From the NCBI GenBank assembly GCA_963854835.1, contig OY978529.1:43582055-43646054 (forward strand): a stretch of DNA of 64,000 nucleotides, read 5' to 3'. The notes under the pieces are model-generated. The model saw only the letters and a program-made list of their open reading frames with translations. It did no database searches and had not been told where the DNA came from. Positions 49,501 through 62,381 of the stretch are shown one piece after another. Made by a program: the position numbers and the translations under genes. The number at the start of each line of letters is the position of its first letter. Positions within the stretch are counted from its first letter, which is position 1. This DNA is from Megamerina dolium (Eukaryota > Arthropoda > Insecta > Diptera > Megamerinidae).

Positions 49501-51486
49501 AAACTCACTTGCTAACAACATGCTAATCAAATCTTTAGAAATATATATTTGTAAACAACTTTTAGTTTGGTTCAGTAAATTCCATTAATAAATAAAAAAT
49601 ATCATGGCATTTTGAAGTGGTTTCAGTTCGATTGGACCACCGTGAATATTGTTATTGTTCTTATTTTATAGTTGATCGTTAGACGACGATGTAATAAAGA
49701 AATTTCAAAGTGATTCATTAAAAAAATTGATATTTATTACAGCGCAGAGAAAAAATAATTTTATGAATGATGTAAATTAAATCAAGTAATCATTTATTAT
49801 AGTTAAATTTCGATTTTTAAATATTACTTTTGCTTGACTACGCTCCCTAATTTCTGGCAAAATTATTTACTTTCATAGTAGTGCTAATCTAATACAAATT
49901 TATGATTTAACATTATTTAAAAGTAAGGTTCAATTAATTTGTTATAATATGATATCACAAATATATCATAAATCAAAACCTGTCATTGCTTGTGTTAGCA
50001 GATGCCGGCTTTAACGAAATAAAGTGACGAATATTTAGGAAAAAAAAACCATAAAACTCAGCTTCATGCATGTTTTGAATGTTTACGTAAATTTGTAGTC
50101 GAATAACAACAAAAAATAGCTACACTTTATGTAGGTATTTCCTTAATATGAGCTATGTTACGAACTGGTAACACTGGTGTTAAGAGCGCTTAGATTTTTG
50201 TAGTTGTTGTTAATTATATAGTTTGTATTTTTGCGGTTATCATATATATATATTCTGACATTAATATACATATATTAGTGAGTTGCTTCAAATTCTTGTA
50301 CTCGCGATTTTTAATTAAGACGGAAATTTGTCAATATTCTCAATTCTCAGAAAATGGCAATGTTTATTAACAATATATACATTTTAATATACGTTTGAGG
50401 ATTTTCAGTTAATTTCATCGATGTTTTTTACTCTGACGTTGATCAATAATAATATTTATTTCAACAAATAAATTATATACCTGCTTACATAGTCACTTCT
50501 TGGGAGTTATGAATTAAATTAACTATATACAGGATAATTTTTTTTTTGTGGAAAGTTTACGGAGTAAATATTATTAATATAAGTAAAAACTGGTATATTT
50601 GACAAGCTATGAATCTTAGTCCGCAATTTGCGCTCTTCATTCAAATTCATTCAATTTTACAACGCACATTAAATATCGTCGTACTGAAAGAAATATACGT
50701 TTGTATAGGTACAATTGTTAGCAAAAAATAATTTTTTGCAAAATAACAAGAAATTCTCAAAATTACTTGGTTTTTTTTTTACCAATGCGATTTTGAGCAC
50801 AATATTCGCAACAATCCGGGAATACTCAAAAACATCATTCAATACATGCATGCATATGTGTTTGTGTGTATGTATATATGTACCGATAACATATGAAGAG
50901 CTTATCAATAAATATTTTATATGATTTTTTTTTTTTTTGAAGAAAAAGGAGGCCAAAATGTGCTAAGGTCAATCATAAAAATATTCTTCAAGTGAAAAAA
51001 ATATTTCTTTTTTTAATATGAGATGTGCAACTACGAATGGTATATTAATTTTGTCTACTGATAAGAATTTTCGAAAGAATTGATCATTTCAATAACTAAA
51101 AATATGATGTACATGTAGGTATTCCGAAAAAAAATTTCTTCAATGAAATAATAAGAAAAATAAATTAACATTTTTTTTTAAATATTTTCGAAAAATTGCA
51201 TTCAAATAGAATATCTACAAATAGGTACATGTTTTATAAAATAAACATTACGTAATACACAGAGGTAGGTTAAAACATAAATTAGGAGCTAACACATTGT
51301 TTTAGATAGCCTTGAGATGAATTTGGTATACTTACGTGCAAAGATATGTACCTAGATAAGAGGGTGACATTTAAAACAAAAATATGCATTAGTATCACCC
51401 ATTTCCGTTCAAAGCAAAAGTGTGGCCTTGGAGAAGTCATTTGAATGCTTTTTTTTCTTAATTTATTTTGCATGAAGTCCGGTCAT

Positions 51487-51560
51487 AAAAAGCTTCTGAA
51501 ATTACTCTATAAAAAAGTTAAAAAAAAAAATAAAATGTGATGTCACAAAAGTTCTGCAAT
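51487..51560 (+). repeat. Short SINE fragment
   Basis: TAAAAAGCTTCT...ACTCT...ATGTGATGTCACAA...GTTCTGC follows the same order of blocks as the body of the SINE at 36398. Head and tail are missing. Confidence 0.5.
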
Positions 51561-53384
51561 TACAAAGATAGATTGGCAATTTCACACAATTGTAAAGCAA
51601 TCATTTAAGATGTAGTGTAGGTATGTATATGTGTGTACATACGTACAAAAGTATAACATTGTCTCAAATGTGCTGTATTGAATCTATATTTAGAAACATT
51701 ACTTAGCGGCCTTGAATTACTCATACGCCAGTTGAATATTAAGCTCTAATACAATTTTATACATATGTAAGTAAGCATAATAAACATTAGATCCTCTACA
51801 CAATCAGATGAACATTTTTAAGCACATCCATCCATCATGAGTCAAAATATGTATATGAATACAATCGAGTGGAGGATAGAAAATAATAACAACTAGTTAT
51901 CAGCAAAAACAACAATTATAAAAGTCAGTAATTGACTTTAAACATGTATTTTTATAAATGCAATATTAAAGTATTCTTATTTTGTCTTATGCACACATCT
52001 GGTATATGCATAAAAACAATAGGAGTATACGAATATTGTTTTACTTTTAATTTTGCATTAATAAATTCGATCAAATAATCGTTCAATTTAAAGAATTTTT
52101 AAAAACCGGTAGCTGAGTCATATTTTCATTCATTATACCTAATGATTTAATTATAAATTAGGTATATATTTTCGAATTCTCTGAATTATCATTATAGTGG
52201 AAGAGCTAGATAACAAAATAGGGTTATTCATTTACTTAATCTAGCATAACATAATATATAACTTTCGTATATCGCATAATTTTTTTTTTTTTATTTAAAA
52301 GTGCAGAGCACTGAGAAATTAACACAAAATTTTGAAAAAAAAAACATATAAGGGTTAAAAATTACGAAATATTTGCATGAAGATATTCGCTACTATTTAA
52401 CGTTCATAATTTAATTCAATTCAAAGCTTTTGTATATTGAAGGAATAAAAACACATTTCAATCACCTGCTTCAAAGTCGCTCCTTCGGACTCATTTTTAT
52501 ATGGTAACTTCTGTTGCCACATGCGAATCATTACCAAAAGTTTAATTTGTGTTCAGAATGCATACATAAAAAATAATAATAAATAATCGGATTTTTAATG
52601 AGAGTTTAAAGTGAGTTAAATTAACTCAACTCCAATTTGAATTTTATATTGAGAAATCTGAGAATTATTCTTTAAAAATAGAAAAATAGAAATAGAAAAT
52701 TACACAGGCACCAATTGGCTTAGTTAGTTTCTTTCTACAGATATTTTGCATTTTTACCATGCCATTCGTATAAGGGTAAATATTAAAAGAAAAGAATAAT
52801 AATAATACAATACACCTGGCAAAATTCTTCTTAAATAGCAATTTGCTCTTTGCGTACATCCGTGTGTTGTTACACATACATTTATTACAATTTTACGCTC
52901 AATCTACCTCTCGATATGATAGTATTAATGTTTTTATTAAGCAGATGAATATTTTTGGGTTAGAAGAAACAAAATTTGTACAAATTTAATTTGTCTGTAT
53001 GCGAGAGGTACATATTTACTCTCATTTTCAGTCTCCCATATTTTCATAGCGCATAACCAAGTCGATAATTTATTAATCATAACGCAGTATTTCTTATAGT
53101 GAGCTTATATATTGTAAAATTGATATATGAGCATGTTTAGAAAACGTTTACAATTTCTGTATAAATAATTACATAGAATGACATTATTGCTTAGAGTAAA
53201 AATACCTATCTGGCTGGCGAAGCATGTTATTTTCGGCCTAAATCGATATTCGGTTGTTATGGCCACATAAGTAAGTAAGTAAGTAAAAATACCTATCAGG
53301 TGTATACATACATATGAACTGAACCTTTTTATACGAAAATAAAGCGTTTTTTTTTCACGGGAAAGTATAAAATATTTTATTTTA

Positions 53385-53700
53385 TTTTATTTATATTATT
53401 GTCTACCGATTTCTACACATTCTGACCACTTTTCAGGCAATTTGTGGATACCACACCGCAAAAACGGTTTTCTTCTTTTGTTGGAAATCATTCAGATACC
53501 TAATTTTCCAGTTCTTTAGATGTATTGAAGAATCCTAAACCGGTTTAGCTTTGATTTTGCTGCCTTTCAGTCAATTCGGTTGGCACCCATGTTCCCGGCT
53601 TTTATTCTTTCCGATATCATTGAAACGTCTAGAAATTGTTGCTTGTTTTAACATTTTACATTTCTACCATTTGTTATTGGCTTAAACTGTCACCTTTTTG
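53385..53700 (-). mobile_element. Probable mariner relic, C-terminal end
   Basis: The minus strand near 53460-53400 reads C-G-I-H-K-L-P-E-K-W-S-E-C-V-E-I-G, resembling the last block of mariner transposases. Upstream codons are broken and terminal repeats were not identified. Confidence 0.5.
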
Positions 53701-55306
53701 ATTCGCCGATTACTCAGTAGATGGTGTATGATTGAAACATGTACTCTGTGATATAAAAATAAAAAAGTTAATATTTTCTGTACTTCCTGTAAGAAGCCTA
53801 TATGCTCAAAATGAGAAGACACGGGTAACGACGAAATATCTTACGTAGAAAACGAATTTATTTGAAGTATTTTTTTAAATCATAGGGTTTAAGAGTATTG
53901 AAGCGTATTCATAGCCAAAATTAAGTTTCTACTTAAAAAAGGTATGGGCTTTTTTTTTGGAAATTTCCAATACCAATAAACCGATACTAAATTTAATTTC
54001 GAACATAATTTTGACTATGAATTTTTATATAAAGGTTTTCATTGTTTTCAAATAAAAATGTTAAAATCAGATAATAAATAAAATTAAAGTTATAGTCAAT
54101 TAAGGTGAATTGGGTCGTATACAACTCAAGGTACAAATAAATATTTAAATCTGCTTCGATGATATACAATACTTGGACGAAAACCGAAAGAATTGTAGAA
54201 TTTTTAACGAAAGCAGAGTTTTCGGACCAATTTTCAAATTGAATCGAAAAATATCGATATTTTTTACGTACAGCAGGACAAAGGTGTGTATTTTAACATA
54301 CAAATGAATATTAGCGGTACGCGGCGGAACTTTTTTTCTTCCTACTCTAAAGTTTTGTCATTCTTTATCTTTCTCATATTTTAAAGTGGTTATTTTACAT
54401 CACTCATAACTGAGACTTGTAATCGCTGTATCAAATATTACAAGCTGATTCATTTACGGTGATTTATTTTTGTTCAACATAAACGACAAGCAAAAAAAAT
54501 CGAATTTTAGTTATTTCTATTTTATCTCGTCGTAAAATGCTATTGACGAAATTCTGTCATTTTTGAAGAGCAGTGTCACAGTTGTCGGAAGATTTATTTC
54601 ACATTATTTTTTTTCGAATCTATATCAATTGGATATAACATTCATCAAAATCTATGATGAATTAATTTCCACTGGTCGCCGTGCAAAACCGCATAATTTA
54701 ATCGACACCCATCTGAGTAGTAACACTAAAGTATCTAGTCGAAAAAGTACTCAGTACCCGATAAATCTATCGATTATTAAGTTGTTCGTATTTATATCGG
54801 ACTAACACGATATGTCTAGATGTTATCTAAAAATTTCTTATGTGGATTTGTATTTATAAAGAATAGACGTGTAATACCCAGAACGTTCATTTATAATCGA
54901 GCCTGTAAATAAAAATATAGAATAATAAAAAAGTTTCCTCTCCAACGCATATTATTGACATCATATCACAGCTGGGGAATTTACACGTCATATTAAATAC
55001 GTTTTCAACTTGGTAAATATACAATAATAACCATAGCTCTAAAAACTATTTAGTATAAAATTTATATACACATAATTAAGTTGAAAACTGCATTCGTTTG
55101 TAAATTTAATATTCTTTAAAGGTACTACACAACACAACACGAAGATATGGTTAATAGGAAATACCTGACTTGTAGATATGGATTTTATAACTTATAAAAT
55201 TAAAAATTAAGTGAACGTTTTGCCACATCGCTAGTTTACCTAAACTTTGTTATATGATTCTAATACCAACGTGACAACACATTAGCCTCTGCGCTTTCCG
55301 CTGCAT

Positions 55307-56896
55307 ATGTATTGCACAAATATTTTTATTTTCTTAGCTGGTACTCTTACCGCATTAATTATATATGAAGTGGCACACTTTCCTGGTCCATTAAGCACTT
55401 TATTATGTCAACGCACTAAGCATCTGCAGCATTTACCCGAAGAACACTATTTGCAAGTACGTGATGATTTTGAAATTCATCCCACCATTCGAAAGGGCAC
55501 CTCAAACGATATAATCTATGAAGAAAATGGAAAAAGTATAGCCAACGAAGCAAATGTAATTAATGTAAAGGAAGCTTTGGGTTCGCTTAAACTAGCGCAA
55601 GAAATGCAATTGTCTGGCAAAGTGGAAAAAGCGCAACGGCTATATGAACATGCTTTTGCTTTGGCTCCTAAGCATCCGGAAATTTTGGTACGCTATGGCG
55701 AATATTTGGAACACAGTCAAAGCGATATTGTTCTCGCAGATCAGTACTACTTTCAAGCTCTCACAATCAATCCCAGCAATTTAGAAGCTTTTAAAAATCA
55801 CCAGCGTACTGCTTCCATAGTACAAACATTAGATGAACGACGCTTGCGTTCACTCGATATGAAGCGAGACGCATTGTCGGCAATAAGTGACGCCAATGCT
55901 GCATTACGTCGAGCAAAAAAGGAAGCCTATTTTCAGCATATTTATCATTCTGTTGGAATTGAAGGGAATACAATGACTTTGGCACAGACACGTTCAATAC
56001 TTGAAACGCGTATGGCCATCGATGGCAAATCAATAGATGAGCATAATGAAATTATGGGATTGGATTTAGCGATGAAGTACATAAATGCGAGTCTAGTAAA
56101 TAAGTAAGCTCATTTCTGTAATGTCGTAGTGCTGGACCAATACAATACTATCATAATTGTTATTTTACTTTTCCCCAGAATGGAAACTACATTGAACGAT
56201 ATTTTGGAGATCCATCGTCGTGTTTTGGGTCATGTCGATCCGATACAAGGCGGTGAATTTAGAAGAACTCAAGTGTATGTTGGGGGTCATATTCCGCCTG
56301 GACCAGGAGATCTGATATTTCTTATGCAGCGCTTCGAGGATTGGCTAAATTCTGATCAAACTATATCATTACATCCAGTAAAGTAAGTGTTATAATTTAA
56401 TATATATAAATATGTTTTAATATTAACAAAATTATCGTTTGCAGACAAGCTGCTTTAGCACATTATAAATTAGTACAAATACACCCCTTTATTGACGGCA
56501 ATGGTCGTACATCACGACTGCTTATGAACACTCTACTTATGCGTGCAGGCTATCCACCCATAATAGTACCAAAGCAACAAAGGTATGATTCACTTAGTTA
56601 CATCAATAAATACTTGGCATACACATATTAATATATTTATCAACAGACATAAATATTATCATTTTCTACAACTGGCAAACGAAGGAGATATTCGACCATT
56701 TGTACGTTTTATCGCCGATTGCACAGAAAAGACATTGGATTTGTATCTTTGGGCTACAAGTGATTTACCACACCAAATACCAATGCTAGTCCAAACGGAG
56801 CACGAAATTGAAAACGCGGACAAACCAATGACCATCATCAAAGATACACACATTAGTAATGAAATGTATGAATCAAGCTCCGGTGAAGTACCCTAA
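55307..56896 (+). CDS. Fic: Protein adenylyltransferase Fic (4 exons)
   Basis: This ER-anchored AMPylase/deAMPylase modifies the chaperone BiP (known for the animal Fic/FICD family). Exons: 55307-56103, 56179-56382, 56445-56582, 56647-56896 (462 residues; the fly protein is about 490). The N-terminus is one hydrophobic signal-anchor helix (about residues 5-20), followed by TPR-like repeats (about 80-160). The autoinhibitory helix is intact: S-V-G-I-E-G, Ser215 with the regulatory Glu219. The catalytic loop HPFIDGNGR starts at His347 and is complete. The start chosen is the first ATG after an in-frame stop; a short upstream exon cannot be ruled out, since the N-terminus is somewhat shorter than in Drosophila. 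The gene is convergent with the oxidase downstream. Confidence 0.95.
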
Positions 56897-56978
56897 TAGT
56901 AGAAAATGTGAAATTATTTGAATTTAGGCACATTTTTATAACAACTGACTGTGATATTTAAATGAAAATATGTTTTTT

Positions 56979-56984
56979 AATAAA
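56979..56984 (+). terminator. Polyadenylation signal of Fic
   Basis: AATAAA lies 83 bases after the stop codon and only about 115 bases from the opposing signal of the oxidase gene. Confidence 0.65.
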
Positions 56985-57095
56985 CCATAAATGTGAGTTC
57001 ATAGAAAGATACGAAGTTGATCATTTTCATATTACAACAGTTTAATTGCCGTTTTATCTCATATGTATATCACAATAGTCTAACACCACCAATAT

Positions 57096-57101
57096 TTTAT
57101 T
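57096..57101 (-). terminator. Polyadenylation signal of the acyl-CoA oxidase
   Basis: AATAAA on the minus strand (TTTATT on plus) lies about 33 bases past the stop codon. Confidence 0.6.
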
Positions 57102-57133
57102 AACTAAAATTAATTTTAATCCAAGAAACATAT

Positions 57134-60100
57134 TTAAAGTTTTGCATTCTGCAGATAATCCTTGAAGGTTACCTCTCGCCACCATTGGGGACGCTCGAAT
57201 GTACCTTTCGTTGATACGATGGAATGTTGCAAGTTTTTGTAAATCTAAAGAATAAGATATTTGTTATATACACAAACAACATATACATATATACACAATT
57301 ACATTGCCATCACTTGAGCCCAATGTTGAATTCAAAATAAAATCAGTTGGTGCGATCGCATCAACTAAGGAAACAGCTTCATTTTTGAGCAATGGTAACA
57401 ATTGCAATATAGCTTTGTTGTATAGCTCAGCATGATCTTTGTGATTAAAGTAGCCACCTTGATAGAAGATATGAAAATGTTTCATTACCAAATTAATGCC
57501 ATAGAGTGAGAGTAATTTGAACAAAACATCTTTCTCCTTAGTCTGTGGCAACTCTGTCACAAAATTGTAAAATGTGTAGAATATAACACGCTAGAATGAC
57601 AATGATAAATTTTATATATGTACTTTAAATTGCTAAAATTGTTATATTTTCACAATTTCATACCTCTCCGTATACGATCGAAAGTAGTTGAGCATTAAAA
57701 ACTTGAATGTTATTTCGTACTTCAAAAGCGCTCATATCGTCGCTCTTTAATACATCATATTCTTTAACAGTTTTCTCCAACTGCCAAGCACACAACCAGT
57801 TCAGAGCTCTCAAAAGATCTATATTGATTGATAAATATATATGTGTGAATAAAATTGTTCACAAATTGAGCTGTGCGACAGTAATTATGTTATTTAAATT
57901 GAATTACTTTTTGGTTCCATGACTTCATGTGAGGACCGTTCTTCTGCCTGATGGGCAAGTATCTGTTCTATGTTGTTGAGAAAACTGACTGAGCCCATAG
58001 GGGATACGCCTTTAAAGCTGGCTCCATTCTTACGCAAACCAATTAGCCAATTGGATGCCTGTTGTATTAAAGTATTATTCTCGCCCTCATACGTACAATT
58101 AGCATCATTATCATTACGAAGATCACCTAATCGAGCTGATTTCAAATATCCATGTCCGCCACAAGCTTCACGGCATTCTTGCACACCATCACGAGCAGCC
58201 CATGTAGTAACAGCTTTGGCCGCCGATGAGAGAGCATGTAGCTCCATACCAACGGCAGAAACATTCTCTCCCGACAATGATTGGATATGCATATCAATTT
58301 GTTGGCCACTAAGCCACAAAGAAAATATTCGCAGTGCATAAGCTGTTGCCAAATGTGGGAAAAGGCGATATTGCTGTTAATAAAAAAACGCTATTTTCAA
58401 ATCATCTCAGTAAATTACAATGTATTACTCACTTGCGTTTGATATTCTAAAATGGGCCATTCACCGGAGGATTCACCTGGTCCAAATTGCTTGCGGCTAG
58501 CAGAATATCTAATTGCAACCACAATTGCTTTACTTAATGAAACATATGCAAGCATACATATATTAACTCGACCAATAGATAGGGCGCCCAATGAAGCGCC
58601 TAACCGCTTACGATTGTCTTTTATGCGGCTACAGTAGTTTCCACGATCATCGATATCACCGTTTTTTGACAGTAAATTATCTTTGGGGATACGATAGTAA
58701 TCGAAGATTACAAAGCTGAATGTGATTGAAAGACAAACGAAAGAAGTCAATGCCTACGTAAATAAATGTGTTCAAGCAAATACATTGTAACTCACCCATT
58801 ATCTAAACCGTTTAGTCCTACTTTTTCACCCATATCCCCCACAGTCACACCTGGAAACGGTAACAATGTGTGCTCATCCCTTATTGGTACTAGAAACGCA
58901 TGCAACCCGTGGTGTGTATTATCAGGTACATATAGCTGGGCATAAACAATTGCATGTGTGCACGTCTTTCCCAAATTACCCACCCAACATTTTGCAGCCT
59001 CAAAATCGGGCGTATGTAAGATGAATTCCTTTGTGTTTACATCATATGTGGCCCGTGTACGCATACCACTAGCATTAGTGCCGTGTGAAAATTCTGTAAG
59101 AGCAAATGCCCCTCCAATTTGACCATTTCCAATTTTTTCCACATAATGTGCCAAACGTTCAGTCCCCAATGAAATAATTGTATTTGGAAACATGCCATTC
59201 GATAAACCATACTTTATGGCAAAACTAAAATCGTAAGTATTTATGGCTTCAGAAACAGTAAGAGAAAGTTTTGGCTGAGTAATATACTAAAATTACATGA
59301 TATGAAATTATATGCATTTTATATTTTAAACTAACACAATAGAGACCTCATTGAATCCGTAAATTTTTTGAGACCAATATATGTGAGCTCTTTTATTTGC
59401 TCTTTGACGTATCTGATCCAGAGATAAAAAGTCGGTATCATGCTGAAAATCTGGGTGTTGTTCCATAAAACTCCATATACGGTGCTAGTAGTAAGAAAAA
59501 AATAAATTATAGTGCAGTTAACTAATAAAACGATACTGTTTGAGATTAAAAAAAAATCAAAATAATCATAACGAATTGTAATGATCATTAATAATGTCAC
59601 TGATAAAAACAACGATTTTTAATGGATTTTTTTTTAATCACAATTTTTAAGTTGGAACTTATTTTTAACTCTGAAAATGCATTTTTATTTTCCACATTTT
59701 TTCTTTTAAATCCAACGGCTTTAAAGCATTTCTGCTCAAAAAGGGGACTCACCTTTAATCTTATGCGATCTGCGCCTTCTAATAAAATGGTTAAGCGCTT
59801 GTAGCAAAAAGTAGATTTCTTACGATAAGTTGATAGTGGACCATCCTTCAACTTCGGAAATATATCCGGATCACCCAGAATAGAGTTTTCATCCCCCCTA
59901 AAAAGTTTATATTAAATTTATCATGATTTAGCATTTTTTAAATTAGGTGCAAAGGCCAAGTAAACCATTATCACAGAATTAAAATTGTGAGCAATTCCAC
60001 AAAGGAAAACCAAATTTTAGTTCAAATGATTAAGCACGACAGAAAATGTATTAAGTAAATCATCAGCGCAGATGCACATTATCACAGTTATTATTTAACA

Positions 60101-60188
60101 AAGTGACCCAAAATTTAATTTTAAATGTTATGTGTGTGCAACTTTTTGCAATTTGCACTTTAATCCGCACGTACTTAGATTGAACCAT
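57134..60188 (-). CDS. CG9527: Peroxisomal acyl-CoA oxidase, ACOX3-like (9 exons)
   Basis: This FAD enzyme performs the first, hydrogen-peroxide-producing step of peroxisomal beta-oxidation. Minus-strand exons: 60188-60175, 59897-59753, 59484-59347, 59286-58796, 58715-58433, 58373-57908, 57818-57664, 57590-57303, 57244-57134 (2091 nt, 696 residues). All phases agree. Visible motifs are G-P-L-S-T-Y-R-K at the N-terminus (as in ACOX3), T-E-F-S-H-G-T-N (flavin/substrate region), S-R-K-Q-F-G-P, C-G-G-H-G-Y-L, and T-Y-E-G-E-N-N carrying the catalytic Glu. The protein ends A-K-L, a type 1 peroxisomal import signal. The first coding exon is only 14 bases (M-V-Q-S and two bases), supported by a GTACGT donor and phase. 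The Drosophila name is inferred from the neighbours and from memory. Confidence 0.92.
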
Positions 60189-60289
60189 TTTGATTATCTT
60201 CTTAGCATAATCTGTAGTACTATACTTCTAGTACTACTTGTTTGATACAATTCACCATTCGTTGGACTATACGTTTTGATCTAGTGATG

Positions 60290-60325
60290 GTCGATATATC
60301 GGTTGATGCATTAAGATCGATATTT
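60290..60325. promoter_or_regulatory. DRE-like sites upstream of the oxidase
   Basis: GGTCGATATATCGG near 60288 and GATCGATATTTA near 60308 resemble the DREF motif (core ATCGATA) common in fly housekeeping promoters. Another ATCGATAT lies near 60886, upstream of HSPC300. The two genes are divergent and share about 875 bases. Confidence 0.35.
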
Positions 60326-60626
60326 ATTAGAATCTTTCACTCAAAATACAACAATAACAAAGAAACAAAATCTTTACTTCGGTAACATGGAGGTTAAGTA
60401 CCCTACACTAGGACATTAACATGCATATTTAAAAAAAAAAATATAGTATGAATTTGTGCTGGCACCTGATGGCCTCCATTTTCAGAAATACTCACACTAT
60501 TTCAATTCAATATACGTATACGCGAAATATACGTATTGCCGTTTTTGTTTTTGGTTGGTTCTGTTTTTTGCTTGTTTTTCAAGTGCCTAGAGAGAGTTTG
60601 CACAATTCAGGCATTTCTTGCTTGAA

Positions 60627-60792
60627 TATTTATAGCATGCGCCCTGTTCATTAAATTCAATTTAAACGATTGATAAATATTTGTAGCATGAGCCATTTTT
60701 CATTAAATTCAATTTGAACGATTGATATCAAAGTGCAAGGGTATTTATAGCATGCACCATTTTCATTAAATTCAATTTGAACAATTGATACC
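60627..60792. repeat. Three imperfect tandem repeats between the oxidase and HSPC300
   Basis: Three units of about 49-62 bases each contain TATAGCATGC or a close variant, then CATTAAATTCAATT and GATTGATA. They begin near 60627, 60676 and 60738. The repeat lies in the shared upstream region of two divergent genes and could affect either. Confidence 0.8.
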
Positions 60793-61064
60793 AATATACA
60801 AGCAAAGTGAATGATTAGGAAATTTAATGGTAAAACCAAATCGATATGAAAATATACACCAAAAATTTATGTTGGCCAACCTCATCGATATCACACACGT
60901 TGTACTGTGCAAATTGTTTCATTTTTAGAGATGGAATAATTTGGAATAAAGAATTGCAAGTACTAGAGTAACGAGCAGATAAGTTTTCAACATCACCAAT
61001 ATGATTCAACTCGATTTTCATTGAAGTTGTTGAACAATTTTTGTATATAACCAAAATAAGAAAA

Positions 61065-61295
61065 ATGAGTGGCGCCCATCGAGAAGCTATACAAAAGCAA
61101 ATACACCAGGATTGGGCAAATCGCGAATATATAGAAGTGATTACAGCAAGCATAAAACGAATAACAGATTTCCTCAATTCTTTTGATATGTCGTGCCGTT
61201 CTCGTTTGGCAGTATTAAATGAGAAGTTAACAACTTTGGAGCGTCGAATTGATTATTTGGAGGCGGCCGTGACACAGGGCGAAACCTTGACGTAA
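61065..61295 (+). CDS. HSPC300: HSPC300/BRICK1, WAVE complex subunit
   Basis: This is a 76-residue single-exon protein and the smallest subunit of the WAVE/SCAR regulatory complex, which controls Arp2/3-driven actin branching downstream of Rac. The family core is plainly visible: [12 protein letters not shown], then F-D-M-S-C-R-S-R-L, then E-R-R-I-D-Y-L-E-A and a G-E-T-L-T end. It forms one long helix in the complex. The ATG at 61065 gives the usual family length; an upstream TTG frame extension was not used. It is divergent from the oxidase, and the neighbour to the right is retm on the minus strand. Confidence 0.97.
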   Translation: MSGAHREAIQKQIHQDWANREYIEVITASIKRITDFLNSFDMSCRSRLAVLNEKLTTLERRIDYLEAAVTQGETLT

Positions 61296-61364
61296 ATTTA
61301 GTTTAAACTGTCTTAATGGATTCCATATATTTTTATTTAACATTTCCTTGATGATTTATTTTCA

Positions 61365-61370
61365 AATAAA
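61365..61370 (+). terminator. Polyadenylation signal of HSPC300
   Basis: AATAAA lies 69 bases after the stop codon. Confidence 0.65.
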
Positions 61371-62381
61371 GTATTAGGTAGTTATAATTCATTCGGTCAC
61401 CGATCTTTTCATTGCAGTGTCTACGAGACACGTATTAATTGAGTTTGCAAGAAAGGTGGTATAAATTATTTATTGTGTTCAGTAAAGTAAGTCTTTTCAC
61501 CACGACATTGGTAAATGTATATACATTTCAATGTCATTATGATTTGTTAATTTAATATGAGTTAAAATTGCACTTGGATTATTTTCTTATCTATATAATA
61601 CTGTAATTCGGATATAAGTACGAATTTGTTATATTCGTACTTAATTACTAAATGATAACATACATGTTTTCGAAAGTCGATTTTGATTGCTCGAAATCGT
61701 AATCAAAAAGGTATTGATCAAAAACGGTATGTTGACCTAAGCACAAAGGAACCCTTAACACACATTGTGACGCACTCTGGATCGAAGAATCATCAATGCT
61801 GTGCCTTTTTTTACTTAATATTTTTACGTTAATTTGATTTTAATTTCCTTTTTTTAATTAAAATACAAATACTTTACCTGGGATACAATTAAAATTGCCA
61901 ACATGAGTTTAAACAGTTTTACTATATACGGTAAATGTTTATTTTACAACCACTTTTAATTATATTAATTTAGGCTAGCTTAAAAGAATTTTACCGTTTT
62001 TTTTTTATTGAAATACTGATATTTCATATGAATATTGCTACGAGATATTCTTTACTACATAATCCGTTTTCAAAAACAGTATAACATTTAAATCTACAAT
62101 ATAATTGAAACTATTTAAATTAAATATTACAAATCTGCTGTGCTCATAAATATGTATTCTAAGAAAAACTAATTTACTATAACATGAAAATCATAAGACA
62201 TAAACTAATATCGCTGTATATTTTACAAGTAAATAACTTGTAGTAAATTTGTTATCGTTCTTTAGGTTTTTTTTTCGATTTAACTATTTTTGTTAAAATG
62301 TAGGAACAATTTCTAGTTGTCCATTATCATATTCTCAGCATCGACTTTGCAATCTTTGGTCGTGCTACAAGAAGCTTCATG
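61371..62381. other. Spacer between HSPC300 and retm, nothing coding seen
   Basis: This AT-rich stretch has no supported exon. It should include the 3' UTR of retm on the minus strand. Confidence 0.5.

Larger units (their letters stand above)
49640..55306. other. Gene-poor AT-rich stretch
   Basis: No coding exon was supported. The stretch holds homopolymer runs, a small SINE fragment (51487-51560), a (GTAA)n microsatellite at 53266-53285 and a mariner-like relic at 53385-53700. The open frame at 54563-54805 has no ATG start, splice context or motif and was not accepted. Part of this region should hold the Fic promoter. Confidence 0.55.

Noticed and set aside
54563..54805. 80-codon plus-strand frame
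   Set aside because: It has no ATG start, no recognisable motif and no splice partner.
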